A stretch of 64,000 bases of DNA from Molossus alvarezi (GCA_037176705.1 CM073899.1:7998001-8062000), one strand, 5' to 3'. Counted from the stretch's first letter, positions 34,457 to 45,639 are shown. Notes: a model not told the origin generated them from the sequence alone. Made by a program: numbers and translations.

Positions 34457-34460
<4 letters not shown>

Positions 34461-34789
34461 GTAAGTACATTTTTTTCTAATTCTATTTTATGGTTAGTCA
34501 GGGGAGTGTAAAATTTTTATTCCTTGTTACAACAATGCAATAAATATTTAAGGTTGTGTTTTGGTTCCTAAGTCAATTTATATTTACATTTGAATTTTTC
34601 TTAATTTATTTCAGATTTTTATCTAATAAATCTGTTGTCCATGTAATTGACTTAAACAGTAATATTGAAACTTGAATAAAGAGGTGATTTCTTTTAAAAA
34701 ATATATTAGAAACAAAATTAGCTTTCAATTTAAAATTATGAAAATAAGTACAGTTCTAAAAGGATGACAGTGTAATATGTCCACCATTG

Positions 34790-35400
34790 TAACTGAAAAC
34801 ACAGGTTTGGCTGCCTGCTACAACAAAAGCCAAACTTGTGAGACAGGTGCTGATGCAAAAGGAAAAAGGTTTATTCAGGTGCTGCAACCTAGGAGAATGG
34901 TGGACTCTTGTCTCAAAGACCATCTCCCCTTCCTGCTCAAGCCCACAGTTTTTATAGGGATAGAGAGGGGAGGGCTTTTTTTCTAACCAAGTATCTTGCT
35001 AGCTTTTGGTGTTCTCAGGCCCTTTTCATGAATCTTTTAGCCTTTGGCATGCTTAGTTTGAGAAACTCAGCCTGCACTACCTTGGTCAATGAGGAAAATT
35101 GACTAGCACGCCCTGACTGTCTGTAGTATCAGGCTAAGAAGGGAATGGGGAGGGACTGCAGGACCAATTGTCAGGAAGCCTAAAGATTCCACATTCCTCA
35201 GCACACTTCCTGAGGCTGAACATAGCACCTGCACATTTTGGGGAGCACTTGTAGTCCATGGGCTCCCCTGGATCTTTGCAAATTTGCATCCTCTGTGCAG
35301 CCCCAGCATGGCCCATTCTTCCAAACTAGTCATCCAGGCTTGCACTCACCCTGCCTATGGCTGCTTGTGCACTGACTGACTCTTTATGGTAACTCTATGC
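34790..35400 (-). mobile_element. Class I ERV LTR, second copy of the family
   Basis: On the minus strand: ctataaaaactgtgggc (TATA), then ctgaataaacc (polyadenylation signal), then catcagcacctgtctcac. This is the same arrangement as at 23230. No internal genes are attached, so it is probably solo. Confidence 0.65.
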
Positions 35401-35484
35401 TTTAGTTAAAAGTTTATTTCTAGCTTCCTATTGCAAGCAAGTATTTCTTTACTTAGAAATCTACAAATAAAATTATTTTTAATT

Positions 35485-36250
35485 CTTTTTTTTTTGAAAA
35501 TGAGTTTATTTGAGCCAAACTGACAACAATTGATCAGAATCAAAATATCAATGGATTGAGAAAATTGTCTAGAGAATGACAGTTTTGTAACTTATTTCAT
35601 ACATTACAATCAAACAAGGAGATGTAAGGGGGTTACATGAAATTCATTGTGGTTGACTAAGGAGGAGGTCAGATAAAGCAAACAGTGTCAGGGGAATCTC
35701 TGACACTGGATAAAGAGTAAAACAGACAAATACTACTTTTACATTGGTAGGTATAGGATAGTAACAATTGACATTACAATACACAGAGATGGTATTCACG
35801 GAACAAGATAACAATGTGGTCTTGTGCTCTCGTGCAAGGTTGAATCCTGAAGGGCCTAAAAAGGGGAATTTCTCTGACATTCCAAGGGTATATTATCATA
35901 TATACAAAATATAATAGGCAAGCTTACTTAAGATAAAGATTGGCCTTTGTCAAAAGAACTACAAGATTAAGATTTGACTACACACTATGACTTTATTTTA
36001 GTTATTAATTTTTATGTTCAGACCATCCTATGTGGTTACTTTCGGTCTCTAAACTTGTAAGGCCACCATGCAGGCCTCCCTTGAGCTTGTCAAGTTTAAT
36101 ATGTGGCTCATTTTTGATCCATAATATTCTATTTCCACTTATCGTTATAGAGAAAGTTCATAGGCTTTAGTGTCCTGGTTTAGGTACCAGGCTGCTCAGA
36201 GCCTTTAACTGTGTAGACAGGTATTCTCTCAGCTCTAATCTTATTAGATA
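35485..36250 (-). mobile_element. Possible LTR of another ERV family
   Basis: On the minus strand gttgtcagtttggctcaaat leads into aataaac, a polyadenylation signal. The same 24-base block occurs at 37984-38007. The rest is AT-rich with no genes. Confidence 0.45.
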
Positions 36251-36302
36251 TTTTCTTTATGTGGTAAATTTCTCATTTTTACTTTAAAAGTGTGAATTCA
36301 GC

Positions 36303-36575
36303 ACTAGCTGGTTTTGCTCAGTGGAAAGAGCATCGACCCTCAGACCAAAGAGTCTTGGGTTTGATTCCCCACCAAGGGCACATACCCGGGTTGCAGATTT
36401 GATCCCTAACCTGGTCAGGGTCATGCAGGAGGCAACCAATCGATGTGTCTCTCTCATATTGATGTTTCTCTCTCTTTCTCTCTGTCTTTCTCTCTCTCTC
36501 CCTCCCTTCTTCCCTCCCTTCTACTCTATCTAAAAATCAATGAAAAAATATCCTGGGTGATGATTAACAAGAAAT
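36303..36575 (+). mobile_element. Ves SINE, hairpin-tail subtype, diverged
   Basis: The head cactagctggttttgctcag, a B box in gggtttgattccc, a long CT-rich body, and a degraded tail palindrome. Confidence 0.9.
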
Positions 36576-37456
36576 ACATAAAAATGTATAAATTAAAAAA
36601 TTTTGAATTCCGTTTTATCAGGAATTCAATATATATCAATTAAATTTTTCTGTTATTCATCTTCTTTTTCTTCTATGGATAAAAAAGAGTTTCTATAGAA
36701 AATAATTCCACAGCATGATCTTATCATAAATTCCTACTAGGCTGTCAAGGACAAGTATTCATGCTCTGGGATTATGGTTTTTTAATAAAAGAGTTATCTT
36801 TGACTTAAGCAAACCTTGTCCATTGTTTCTGTGCATCTAGGGTAATATACTTTTGAAATAAGCCATGTATCCATCCTCAAGAAAGCATATGATCTTGTTA
36901 ACTGTCTTATACTCGAATCCCTTCACATAATCTTTTTTATGATCTTTTCTTGGTTTCAAATAAATAAAGGAAGCTGCAAAGCTGTTATTCTTGGGACCAT
37001 TTGGGGTCTTGCTCCTCAGTATGTGTGATCAGTTTGATCAAATAAACTCATAAACATTATCCACAGTTTTGGGTGTTTCTTATGTTAATATATATATATT
37101 CTTATATATGTAAAAACTCTCACTGTGATTGCAGATTTGTTCTTATTGGTTTGTGAATTTTTGTAAACATGATTTTGAGGTCAATTTAATGAGTGAATAT
37201 TAGTAAAGTTTGTAAAAATTTCTAGTGAATTATTCTTTTTATTATTAAATGCCTTCATTAATCGTAGTTTATTATTTACCTTATATTGACAAATTTATGT
37301 TTCCCTTTGCTAATATTTTGACTTGCTTTGTACTAATAAAATATTATTTTTAATACCCATTCTTTTTCTCTGTTATCTTTTTAAATATACATTATTTTTA
37401 TTTTAGTGGATAAAGATACAAAATACTAATTATCATGTATTTTCTTCTATTTGAAC
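36576..37456. other. AT-rich unclassified DNA
   Basis: No gene or repeat family recognised. Motifs resembling L1 sequence are too weak to call. Confidence 0.35.
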
Positions 37457-37688
37457 TTGGTTTTAATTTTTTTCTTAATTTATTTTAGAGAGGAAGGGAG
37501 AGGGAGAGAGAAATAGAAACATCAATGAGAGAACATTAATTGGGTGACGCTGGCATGCCTCTCACTGAGGATTTGGCAGACAACCTGGGCATGTACCCTG
37601 ACCAAGAATTGAACTGGTGACCTCTTGGTGCATGGGTTGACGCTAAACCAATGAGCCACATCAGTTGGGCAAATTTGGTTTTAATTTT
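37457..37688 (-). mobile_element. Ves SINE with 14-bp TSD
   Basis: The body runs 37471-37674 and is flanked by ttggttttaatttt at 37457-37470 and 37675-37688. Confidence 0.93.
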
Positions 37689-37919
37689 CTATACCCTCTC
37701 ATTCCTTGCATGTTATTGTAGCCATGTATTTTAGATCTACGTGAATTTTAAACTACAAAAAACATTACTATTTTTGTTTTGTGTTATTAAGTATTCATGT
37801 ATTTTAATCAAACTCCTATACTCTCTTGAGTACTTTTCTGTCTGCCTTTCCATTTTTCTATCTAGGGCCTTTTTTATTGCCTCATAAATAACCTTTTGTT
37901 TTGTTGTTGTTGTTTTCCA

Positions 37920-38061
37920 AATAAAAAATCAGCTAATAACAGACAACATAAGACAGTTCAAACCTGTAGAAAAGTCTTATAAGTTTATTTGAGCCAAACT
38001 GACAACATGCCAAGAGGCAACAGCTCAAAGTTCTGAGGAGTTACACTTTTGCAGTTCTTTG
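37920..38061 (-). mobile_element. LTR-like sequence that received the FAN1-L1 insertion (left part)
   Basis: On the minus strand it carries gtttggctcaaataaac, a polyadenylation signal shared with 35496. It continues across the insertion at 44302-44520, so the pre-insertion site was probably one minus-strand LTR. Confidence 0.45.
38046..38061. repeat. Target-site duplication, left copy
   Basis: The 16-base sequence cttttgcagttctttg is repeated exactly at 44302-44317. It directly abuts the A-rich tail of the L1 3' end. Confidence 0.85.
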
Positions 38062-39651
38062 ATTTTTGTTGTTGTTGTTGTTTTTTAATTAATCAATTTA
38101 TTTTTGTTACAAATGTTTCTCCTTTTCTCCCACTGATTCACGCCTCCCCCCTCCCTGCCCTGTCCCCAGCTTCATTGTCCATGTCCATTGTTCATGCATA
38201 CATGTATATAAGTTCTGTGGTTTATCTCTCCCCCACCACCCACTCTTCTGGGGATTGTCAGTAAGTACCCCACGTCCACATCTCTGGGATTACCCCATTC
38301 CTCAGACTGTTATGTTCATTATATTCCACAAATAAGTGAGATCATATGATACTTGTCTTTCTCTGTTTGGCTTGTTTTGCTTAGGATAATACTTTCCAGT
38401 TCCCTCCATGTAATCTCAAAGGATAAAAGATCCTTCTGTCTTACAGCTGCATAGTACTCCATTGTGTATATGTACCACAGCTTTTTTATCCATTTATCTA
38501 CTGATGCACTTTTGGGCTATTTCCAGATCTTAGCTATTGTAAATAGTGCTGCTATGAACAAGGGGGTACATTTATTCTTTCTGATTGGTGTTTCAGGCTT
38601 CTTAGGGTATATTCCTAGAAGTGAGATCACTGGGTCAAATGGCAGTTCAATTTTTAATTTTCTGAGGTAACACCATATTGTTTTCCATAGTGGCTGCACC
38701 AATCTGCATTCTCACCAGCAGTGTACTAAAGTCCCCTTTTCTCCACACCCTCGCCAACACTTGTCGTTTGATGATTTATTGATGGCAGCCATTCTGACAG
38801 GTGTGAGGTGATACCTCATTGTTGTTTTAATTTGCATCTCTCTGATGATTAGTGATGTTGAGCATTTCTTCATATGTCTCTTGGCCATTTGTATGTCCTG
38901 TTTGGAGAGGTGTCTATTTAGTTCCTCTGCCCATTTTTTAATTGAGTTCTTTGTCTTCCTTTTGTTGAATTGTATAAGCACTCTCTATATATTGGAAATT
39001 AACCCCTTACGTGATATATCATTGGCAATTATGCTCTCCCATACAGTGGATAGACTTTCCATTTTGATGATGGTATCTTTTGCTGTGCAGAAGATTTTGA
39101 GTTTGATGTAGTCCCATGTGTTCATTTTCTCCTTTGTTTCTGTTGCCTTAGGTGATGTATCAGTGAAAATTCTGCTGTGTATGATGTCTGAAATTTTGTT
39201 GCCTACAGTTTCTTCTAGGATTTTTATGGATTCATTAGTAACATTTAAGTCTTTTATCCATTTTGAGTTTATTCTTGTTTAGGGTGTAAGTTGATGGTCT
39301 AGTTTTATTTTTTTGCATGTAGCTGTCCAATTTTCCCAACACCATTTATTAAAGAGGCTGTCTTTACTCTACTGTATGCTCTTGCCACCTTTTTCAAACA
39401 TTCATTGAGCATATTGCCTTGGGTCAATTTCTGGGATCTCTGTTCTGTTCCACTGGTCTATATGCCTGTTTTTTGTGCCAGTACCAGGCTGGTTTGATTA
39501 CAGTCGCTTTATAGTATAACCTGAAATCTGGTAAAGTGATTCCTCCAACTTTGTTCTTCTTTTTCAAGATTCAAGATTTCTGTGGCTATTTGTGGTCTTT
39601 TTTGGTTCCATATGAACTTTTAAAGTATTTATTATAGTTCTGCGAAGTATG

Positions 39652-40296
39652 TCATTGGTATTTTGATGGGGATTGCACTGAATCTATAAATTGCTTTGGG
39701 TAGTATGGACATTTGAATGATGTTAATTCTTCCAATCCATGAACAAGGTATGTGCTTCCACTTTTTATATCTTCCTCTCTTTCTTTGTTTAATGACCTGT
39801 AATTTTCTGTGAATAGGTCCTTTATTCTTTGGTTAAGTTTATTCCTAGGTATCTTAATTTTTTTTGCCACAATGGTAAATGGGATTGTTTTTTCAGTTTC
39901 TCTTTTTGTGAGTTCATCATTAATGTATAAGAATGCCATCAATTTCTTGACATTAATTTTGTATCTTGCTACTTTGCCAAATTTATTTATTAAATCTAGT
40001 AAATTTTTGCTGGAGTCTTTAAGGTTTTCTATGTATAGTATCATGTCATCTGCGAATAATGACAGTTTCACTTCCTCCTTTCCAATTTGGATCCCTTTTA
40101 TTTTTTCTTCCTGTCTGATGGCTGTAACTAAGACTTCCAATACTATGTTAAATAAGAGTGTTGAAAGTGGGCATCCTTGACTTGTTCTTGTTCTTAAGGA
40201 AAATGCTTTTAATTTTGGCCCATTGCGTATGATGTTGGCTGTAGGTTTTTCATATATGATCTTTATTATGTCGAGATATGATCCCTCTATTCTCAC
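39652..40296 (-). pseudogene. L1 ORF2 reverse-transcriptase frame in the chimera
   Basis: A 214-codon frame with the RT catalytic box intact (FADDM) and the upstream QGCPLS motif. Frameshifts upstream remove motif A from this frame. Confidence 0.9.
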
Positions 40297-41655
40297 ATTG
40301 CTGAGAGTTTTTATCAGAAATGGGTGCTGAATTTTGTCAAATGCTTTTTCAGCATCTATTGATAGATCATATGATTTTTATCTTTCATTTTGTTTATGTG
40401 GTGTATCACGTTTATTGATTTGTGAATATTGTACCAGCCTTGCATCCCTGGGATGAATCTCACTTGGTCACGGTGAATAATTTTTTGTTGTATTGCTGGA
40501 TTCAATTTGCTAGTATTTTGTTCAGGATTTTGGCATCTATGTTCAGCAGGGATATTGGCCTTTAGTTTTCTTTCTTTTTAGTGTCTTTTTCTGGTTTTGG
40601 AATTAGAATTATGCTGGCCTCACAGAATGAGTTTGGAAGTCTTCCTTCTTCTTGAATTTTTTGAAATAGTTTTAGGAGAATGGGTATTAGTTCTTCTTTA
40701 AGTGTTCAGTAAAATTCCCCCGTGAAGACTTCCAGGCCAGGGCTTTTGTTTGCTCAAAGAGTCTTGATTACATCTTTAATTTCTTTTGTTGTTATTGGTC
40801 TGTTTAAGTTTTCTATCTCTTCCCAGTTCAGTTTTGGGAGACTATGTGTTTCTAGAAATTTGTCCATTTCACTTAGATTGTCAAATTTGTTTCCGTATAA
40901 TTGTTCATAATATTTGTTAACAATCCTTTGTATTTCTGTGGTGTCAGTTATTAATTCTCCTCTTTCATTTCTGATTTTCTGTATTTGGATTTTCTCTTTT
41001 TGTTTCTTGGTGAGTCTAGCTAAGGGTCCATCAATCTTGTTTATCTTTTCAAAGAATCAGCTCTTTGTTTCATTGATCCTTTGAATTGTTTTTTTTTGAT
41101 CTCCATGTCATTTATTTCTGCTCCGATCTTTACTATTTCCTTCCTTCTACTTGCTCTGGGATTTTCTTTTTGTTTGCTTTCTAGTTCTTTAAGTTGTGAG
41201 GTTAGATAGTCTGTTAGAAATTTTTCTTGTTTCTTGAGGTAGGCCTATTGTGCTATGAGCTTCCGTCTCAGAACTGCTTTCACTGCATCCCATAGATTTT
41301 GTGTTGTTGTGTGTTCATTTTCATTGGTTCCCAGGAATTTTTTAATTTGTTCCTTGATCTCCATGGTAACCCATTTATTGTTCAATAACTTGCTATTTAG
41401 CCTTCATATTTCCAAATGTCTTTGCATGTTCTTGTTGCAATTGCTTTCTAGTTTCATGCCATTGTAATCTGAGAAGATGCTTGATATGATTTCAGTCTTC
41501 TTGAACTTGTAGAGACTTAGTTTGTGTCCTAACATGTGGTCTATCTTTGAGAATGTCCCATGTGCACTTGAGAAGAATGTTAATTGTGCAATTTTGGGGT
41601 GTAATTCTCTGTAGATATCTATTAAATCCATTTGATCTAGCATTTCATTTAGAGT

Positions 41656-41994
41656 CTATGTTTCCTTATTAATTTTTTGTCTAGAAGATCTATCCAATGA
41701 TGTCAGCGGGGTGTTGAAGTCCCCTGATATGATAGTATTGCTGTTGATTTCTCCTTTGAAGTCCTCCAAAATATTTTTAATATATGTTGGTGTTTTTATA
41801 TTGGGTGCATATATGTTTACCAAGGTTATATCCTCCTGTTGGATAGATCCTTTCAATATTATGTTGTGGCCTTTTTTGTCTCTAGTTATGGCCTTCATTT
41901 TGAAATCCACTTTATCAGATATGAGTATTGCTACCCCAGTTTTTTTTTCCTTTTTGTTTGCTTGAAAGATTTTTTTCCATCCCTTCACTTTCAA
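41656..41994 (-). pseudogene. L1 ORF2 endonuclease frame in the chimera
   Basis: A 112-codon frame covers the middle of the endonuclease domain (MKVKGWKKIFQAN to GDFNTPL). The start of ORF2 lies just upstream and is cut by the junction to FAN1 at 42086. Confidence 0.9.
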
Positions 41995-42083
41995 CCTATG
42001 TGAGTCTTTTGTTGTGAGGTGCGTTTCTTGTAAAGAATATATATGTGAGTCATGCTTTCTTATCTAGTCAGCTACTCTGTGTA

Positions 42084-42425
42084 TTATGTCTGCAGAAAGC
42101 TGGCCTGTGTCAGTTGTCCAACCACAGGGGTTAAGTTAGGGCCTATCTTTTCATATTCCAACTTGTGTGTCTTAATCCAACCGAGTTTACATTGGAAAAC
42201 TCTTATATACATCTTCTGACAACTCTCTGATAATTGATAAATTTTAGTTACAATTCCCTTCTCGTGTTTATCGAAGAGCATCCTATCATCTTCATTCTGA
42301 AAGATAGCTCCTAGCACCATAAGGAAACTCCGAAGATAGTAAGGATGACTGGAAAGTGTGGAATGTTTTCCCAGGAGCATGAGAGCTTGACCCCTGCTCC
42401 AAAGGAACTGAGCCACTGATTTCAT
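42084..42425 (-). pseudogene. FAN1: FAN1 frame across exons 2-3 to the L1 junction
   Basis: From [11 protein letters not shown] onward the frame matches FAN1 through the N-terminal part of its SAP region ([31 protein letters not shown]). It meets a stop at once in L1 sequence (taatac...). The residues before HPYYLRS are a shifted frame, which marks the indel near codon 370. Confidence 0.85.
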
Positions 42426-43472
42426 GCTTTAAACCACTGTCCCCTTCTCGAGGGTGGTTCTGGATGTCACTCTATTTAGAAGCATCACGTGCACAACTCT
42501 GAGCTTGTGCCTCCCAACCGGACAACTGTGTCTTAACTCTGTAACTACAGTCATTTCGTCTTCTTCACCAACATCGGCCTCAGGTTTTCCAACCCCTTCA
42601 CCACCTACTCATTTGGTCCTCTCCTGGTTTGCCAGACTGTCCTCTGATGTAGACTGTACTTTGTTCCCAAGGGTTAATTCCCATGAAAACGCAGGAGCAT
42701 TATCTGCAAAGGCAGGGGTGAGCGTGGACCTCCCACATTGCTGGGTAGGCTTCTGGTTTGCAGCTGCCATTAATTTAGTGCCTTCTATGGTATTCTCAGC
42801 ATTTTGTTCCTTAGGCAGTCACTGGTAAATATGTTTTCCTTTTGAGAACTATTCTCCAAAAGCTGTTCCTTGTCCTCAATCTCTGAACAGTTATCAACCA
42901 TCCCAGCCACTGTGGCTGAGGAACTCTGTGGAGTATGACCAGCAAAGTCATTTTCCTCTGTTGATCTTTTCGCCTTTTTGTATCTTCTGGATAATTTAGA
43001 TGACAGACTTCCTAAAGGAATGACTTTGACATTATGAGGTCTGAGGTCATCCTGAGTTTTGCACACCACATCGTTACTTTTAAAGTAGGGAATGGTCTGC
43101 TTGTCTAAGCCCGTTTTTGCTGAATCACTCTGGTCAGGGGTTAAATTTGTCTTTGATGGCGATGACTTATCTGGTGTGATATCTTCTATGGCAATATTAG
43201 TTATTTCTTCGGTAAACACATTTGAATTCATTAAGCCACCATGCCCGGGATAAACGGGAGTAATGTCATCATGGTCAGCACACATTTCATCAAGGTGCTG
43301 GTTTAAGTCATATCTTGGCAGCAATTTACTACAAGCCTGGCAGGCAAGTTTAGCAGGTGGTGCATGTTAAAAATCAAAACAATAGACTTAGATTTCTTTT
43401 TTTTTAAGCCTTGCTGCTTGACAAACTTCTACGGGGTCTTTTTTTCAGAGGCGAGTACCCTCCTGGCAGCAT
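42087..43472 (-). pseudogene. FAN1: FAN1 retrocopy, 5' third of the coding sequence
   Basis: FAN1 is the FANCD2/FANCI-associated nuclease, a nuclear structure-specific DNA-repair enzyme. The minus strand begins with an ATG at 43472-43470, followed by a basic N-terminus (KKRPRRSLSSSK). It has the UBZ4 ubiquitin-binding zinc finger with all four ligands (C at 43342 and 43333, H at 43297, C at 43282, in [21 protein letters not shown] order). Later blocks include [43 protein letters not shown] and [12 protein letters not shown]. It covers about 458 of about 1,017 codons in 1,386 bp, so no large indels. It crosses the exon 2/3 boundary (c.1234 in human, from memory) with no intron. It is broken by a stop at codon 23, frameshifts near codons 24-36, about 225 and about 370. 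The nuclease (VRR-NUC) domain is absent. Confidence 0.88.
42785..43366 (-). pseudogene. FAN1: Longest surviving FAN1 open frame (UBZ4 region and linker)
   Basis: From 43366 down to 42785 the frame is open for about 190 codons, covering roughly residues 37-225: the zinc finger and the acidic, serine-rich linker to LENSSQKEN. No ATG starts the frame at a useful place, and the true ATG is upstream in another frame, so translation is not expected. Persistence may only reflect youth. Confidence 0.8.
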
Positions 43473-44301
43473 GACTGTTAGGAAAGCTGGTTGTCTCCGG
43501 TAGTAAAACAAAGGAAATCACTGTGGAAACATAGCAATAGTTTGCTTTTACTTCCTGGACTTGAAATAAGAAAAAGTGGGCTTCTATTTGCCTTCATGTC
43601 ATTCGTTCAGTCAATTTCTTCTTCCTGAGTTGCTGGTTCTGGATCCGTGTGGGAAGCAACCCAATGAGTCTCTCTCACATGAATGTTTCTCTCTCTCTCT
43701 CTCCCTCTCTCTCTGTACCCCCCCCACACACACACACACACGCTCTATAAAAATCAATGGGAAAAATATATCCTGTGAGGATTAAAAAATATTTATTAAA
43801 AAGACAAAAACTCACAATTTTTATGAATTCAACACGGGGAAAGCGAGTTCTAAAGCATGTATTGTGTTGGCCGCATCTGGCGGGACAAGGAAACCCTGGC
43901 TTAGGACGGGAGACCAAGGCTCCACGTGCCATCTCAGCGTGACCTCGGCCCTGGAATGATGGCCGTGGACTTGGCACCGGGCGTCTCTAAGACCGTCAAG
44001 ATCTTGAGTTACCTTTCTAAAGAGGGACCGCTGGGCTACTCTGGATCTTTTTTTAAGACCAGTGTATCAGTAACTGTTCCTCAGACAGAGAATAGGCCGG
44101 GTCGTGGTCTCTGTACACATGCTTGGCGCCCCCAATGCAGCTGCGGCCACTGAGCCCGGGGTGCGGGGGGAGCCCAGCTGGTCCCTAGGGCCACGTCAGC
44201 GCACCTGGGGCTCCGCAACCAAGCCCGGGCATCCCCCCCTTCCGCCTCCCTCCCTGCCTCTGGCCTTGTGCCCCCACCCCGAGCCCGCGCCCCAGAGCCG
44301 C
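43473..44301 (-). other. Leader of the chimera: possible FAN1 5'UTR and GC-rich first exon
   Basis: The part near the TSD (44301-44080, minus strand) is very GC-rich with many CpG and a purine-rich start (ggcggctctggggcgcgggc), as expected of a CpG-island first exon or an L1-type 5' region. Nearer the ATG it is AT-richer, with a possible old splice-acceptor-like tract (tatgtttccacag at about 43525). A Ves tail is inserted at 43640-43795. The ORF-like stretches here have no recognisable product. Assignment to FAN1 is inference from position. Confidence 0.45.
43640..43795 (+). mobile_element. 5'-truncated Ves SINE with (CT)n and (CA)n
   Basis: It holds the body part caacccaatgagtctctctc, (CT)n at 43689-43713, (CA)n at 43728-43742, then aaaatcaatgggaaaaatat and the tail palindrome atcct gtg aggat. 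The head is missing. Confidence 0.8.
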
Positions 44302-44317
44302 CTTTTGCAGTTCTTTG
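44302..44317. repeat. Target-site duplication, right copy
   Basis: cttttgcagttctttg, identical to 38046-38061. It follows the GC-rich leader directly. Confidence 0.85.
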
Positions 44318-45639
44318 TGTACATTTGGAATTAAGGAGGGAATGGAGGCGGGAGAAAAAAGTGAGAGAAAGCACAGTGGAGAAATCTCCAAGACTGGATT
44401 TAAAGGAGAGTTCGCAAGGTTATGTACTCCTCTGGGTGGTTAAACTCTGCGGAGTCGGAGAAAGAGGATTCCTTCTGGCCTTTCAATGTTGTGTCATCCT
44501 GTAGGCACAGGGACAAAGGACAAGGCTGCTTAAAACAAAGATATATTTTTATTAAAGAAGTTACAGACCTGTGGTGCGAGGACCCACCATGACCTACCTA
44601 GTTAGGAATTTATGATCAGCTCACCCTGTGAAGTTACTTTTGGTTAGATTTATTACAGCACCCCTCTTCATTCACACCTCAACCCAATTAGAGATTTTGG
44701 CAGGTCAGGACAGGTGGTAGCTGCACTGACACTCAGTCTGCCTTTACTTACCCTTGATTCTAGGGGGTCGCCTTTCAGGTCTTTCAATTTAGAGTTTGGC
44801 ACATTTTTATCCCTTGAGCCTTCAAAAAAACCTTGGTAGAAATAGTTCTTGTTTTCAAAGTTTAAATTAACTATTTATTCTCCCATTACGTAAAGCTTAT
44901 AATTTCCCCATTTCTTTGAATGGAAGACTAGCTACTTCTTTATTTCTGTAAGGCTCTAATTTTTTCACTCTGTCCCAGATGAATATCAGTGCCCCCTGCT
45001 TTCTTCTCTCCTGAAGCTATGTCTTTTCCAGTAGCTGGGTGCCTAATTTTACATGTTCTGGCTGCACCCAGAATTGTTACGTTTCTCCCAGTAAAAGTGA
45101 GTCTAGGTCTTTCCTGCCATTTTCCACTTCCTCTGTGATTTCACTGTTTTGTTTCAGGACAATGCTTGTGTTGTCTTTGTTCCCTGACAATCAAGGGGAC
45201 ACAGAGGCTCCTCGCTGATTCTTGGGAATGTCCAGGCTAATGTGAAGATTTCCGTGCACTGTCTAAGTGCAGGAGTGTTTGTGTTGACAACCATTCTTTT
45301 ATAAAGTTTCCTCAAATCTCCATGCTCAACCACATAACTTCAAAAAGGTTGGTGGGCTTCTATTGTTGTTTGTTTGTTTTGAGTAATAAACTTCTTCCTG
45401 GGGCCTCTCTAGAACTCTGCAACTTAATCCAGGCCGTGGCTTTGGTCAAGTGCAGTATCCTCAGCTCACCTTGGAAGAATTTGCTTTTTTTTCTGTAAGT
45501 TAATTATGTATCATCTTTATAAATTCTACAACATTTTCAAGCTTTTATATATAATGTTTGGAATTATCTGCCTTTTCCAATTGGCTTTGTGGGAGAATTA
45601 ACAGTACTATTGTTAGGACTTACATGGCAATATAATTCC
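44318..45639. other. LTR continuation, then unclassified DNA
   Basis: Bases 44318-44520 continue the minus-strand LTR interrupted at 38061 (gtacatttggaattaaggag and so on). From about 44521 to 45639 there is low-repeat DNA with no coding frame or recognised family. Confidence 0.35.

Larger units (their letters stand above)
38062..42086 (-). mobile_element. L1 portion of the chimera (ORF2 from about codon 20 to the 3' end)
   Basis: It holds the 3'UTR (38062-38420), ORF2 C-terminal part (38712-38981), RT (39652-40296, with [19 protein letters not shown] and [11 protein letters not shown]) and endonuclease (41404-41994, with VAILISDKVDFKMKA and FNTPL). It lacks ORF1, the 5'UTR and the first about 20 ORF2 codons. 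Stops and frameshifts split ORF2 into at least five pieces. Its 3'UTR matches that at 20446, so it belongs to the same bat L1 lineage. Confidence 0.9.
38062..44301 (-). mobile_element. Chimeric retrotransposed element: leader + FAN1 exons + L1
   Basis: A 6.24-kb insertion between exact 16-bp direct repeats. On the minus strand it reads: GC-rich leader (44301-43473), FAN1 codons 1 to about 458 without introns (43472-42087), L1 ORF2 from about codon 20 (42086), L1 3'UTR and an (AAC)n/A-rich tail (to 38062). One tail and one TSD pair enclosing all parts indicate insertion of a single chimeric RNA copied by L1 machinery. Two routes could create the RNA: splicing of FAN1 exon 3 into an L1 lying in a FAN1 intron, or reverse-transcriptase template switching. 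Alternatively FAN1 and L1 joined by unrelated events and the TSD is chance, which is unlikely for 16 bases. Confidence 0.75.

Noticed and set aside
42454..42828. Plus-strand 124-codon frame
   Set aside because: It is antisense to the FAN1 retrocopy, whose collinear match on the minus strand explains the sequence.
44081..44374. Alanine/glycine/arginine-rich minus-strand frame as a protein
   Set aside because: It is a by-product of CpG-rich leader sequence and crosses the target-site duplication, so it is not a pre-existing gene.
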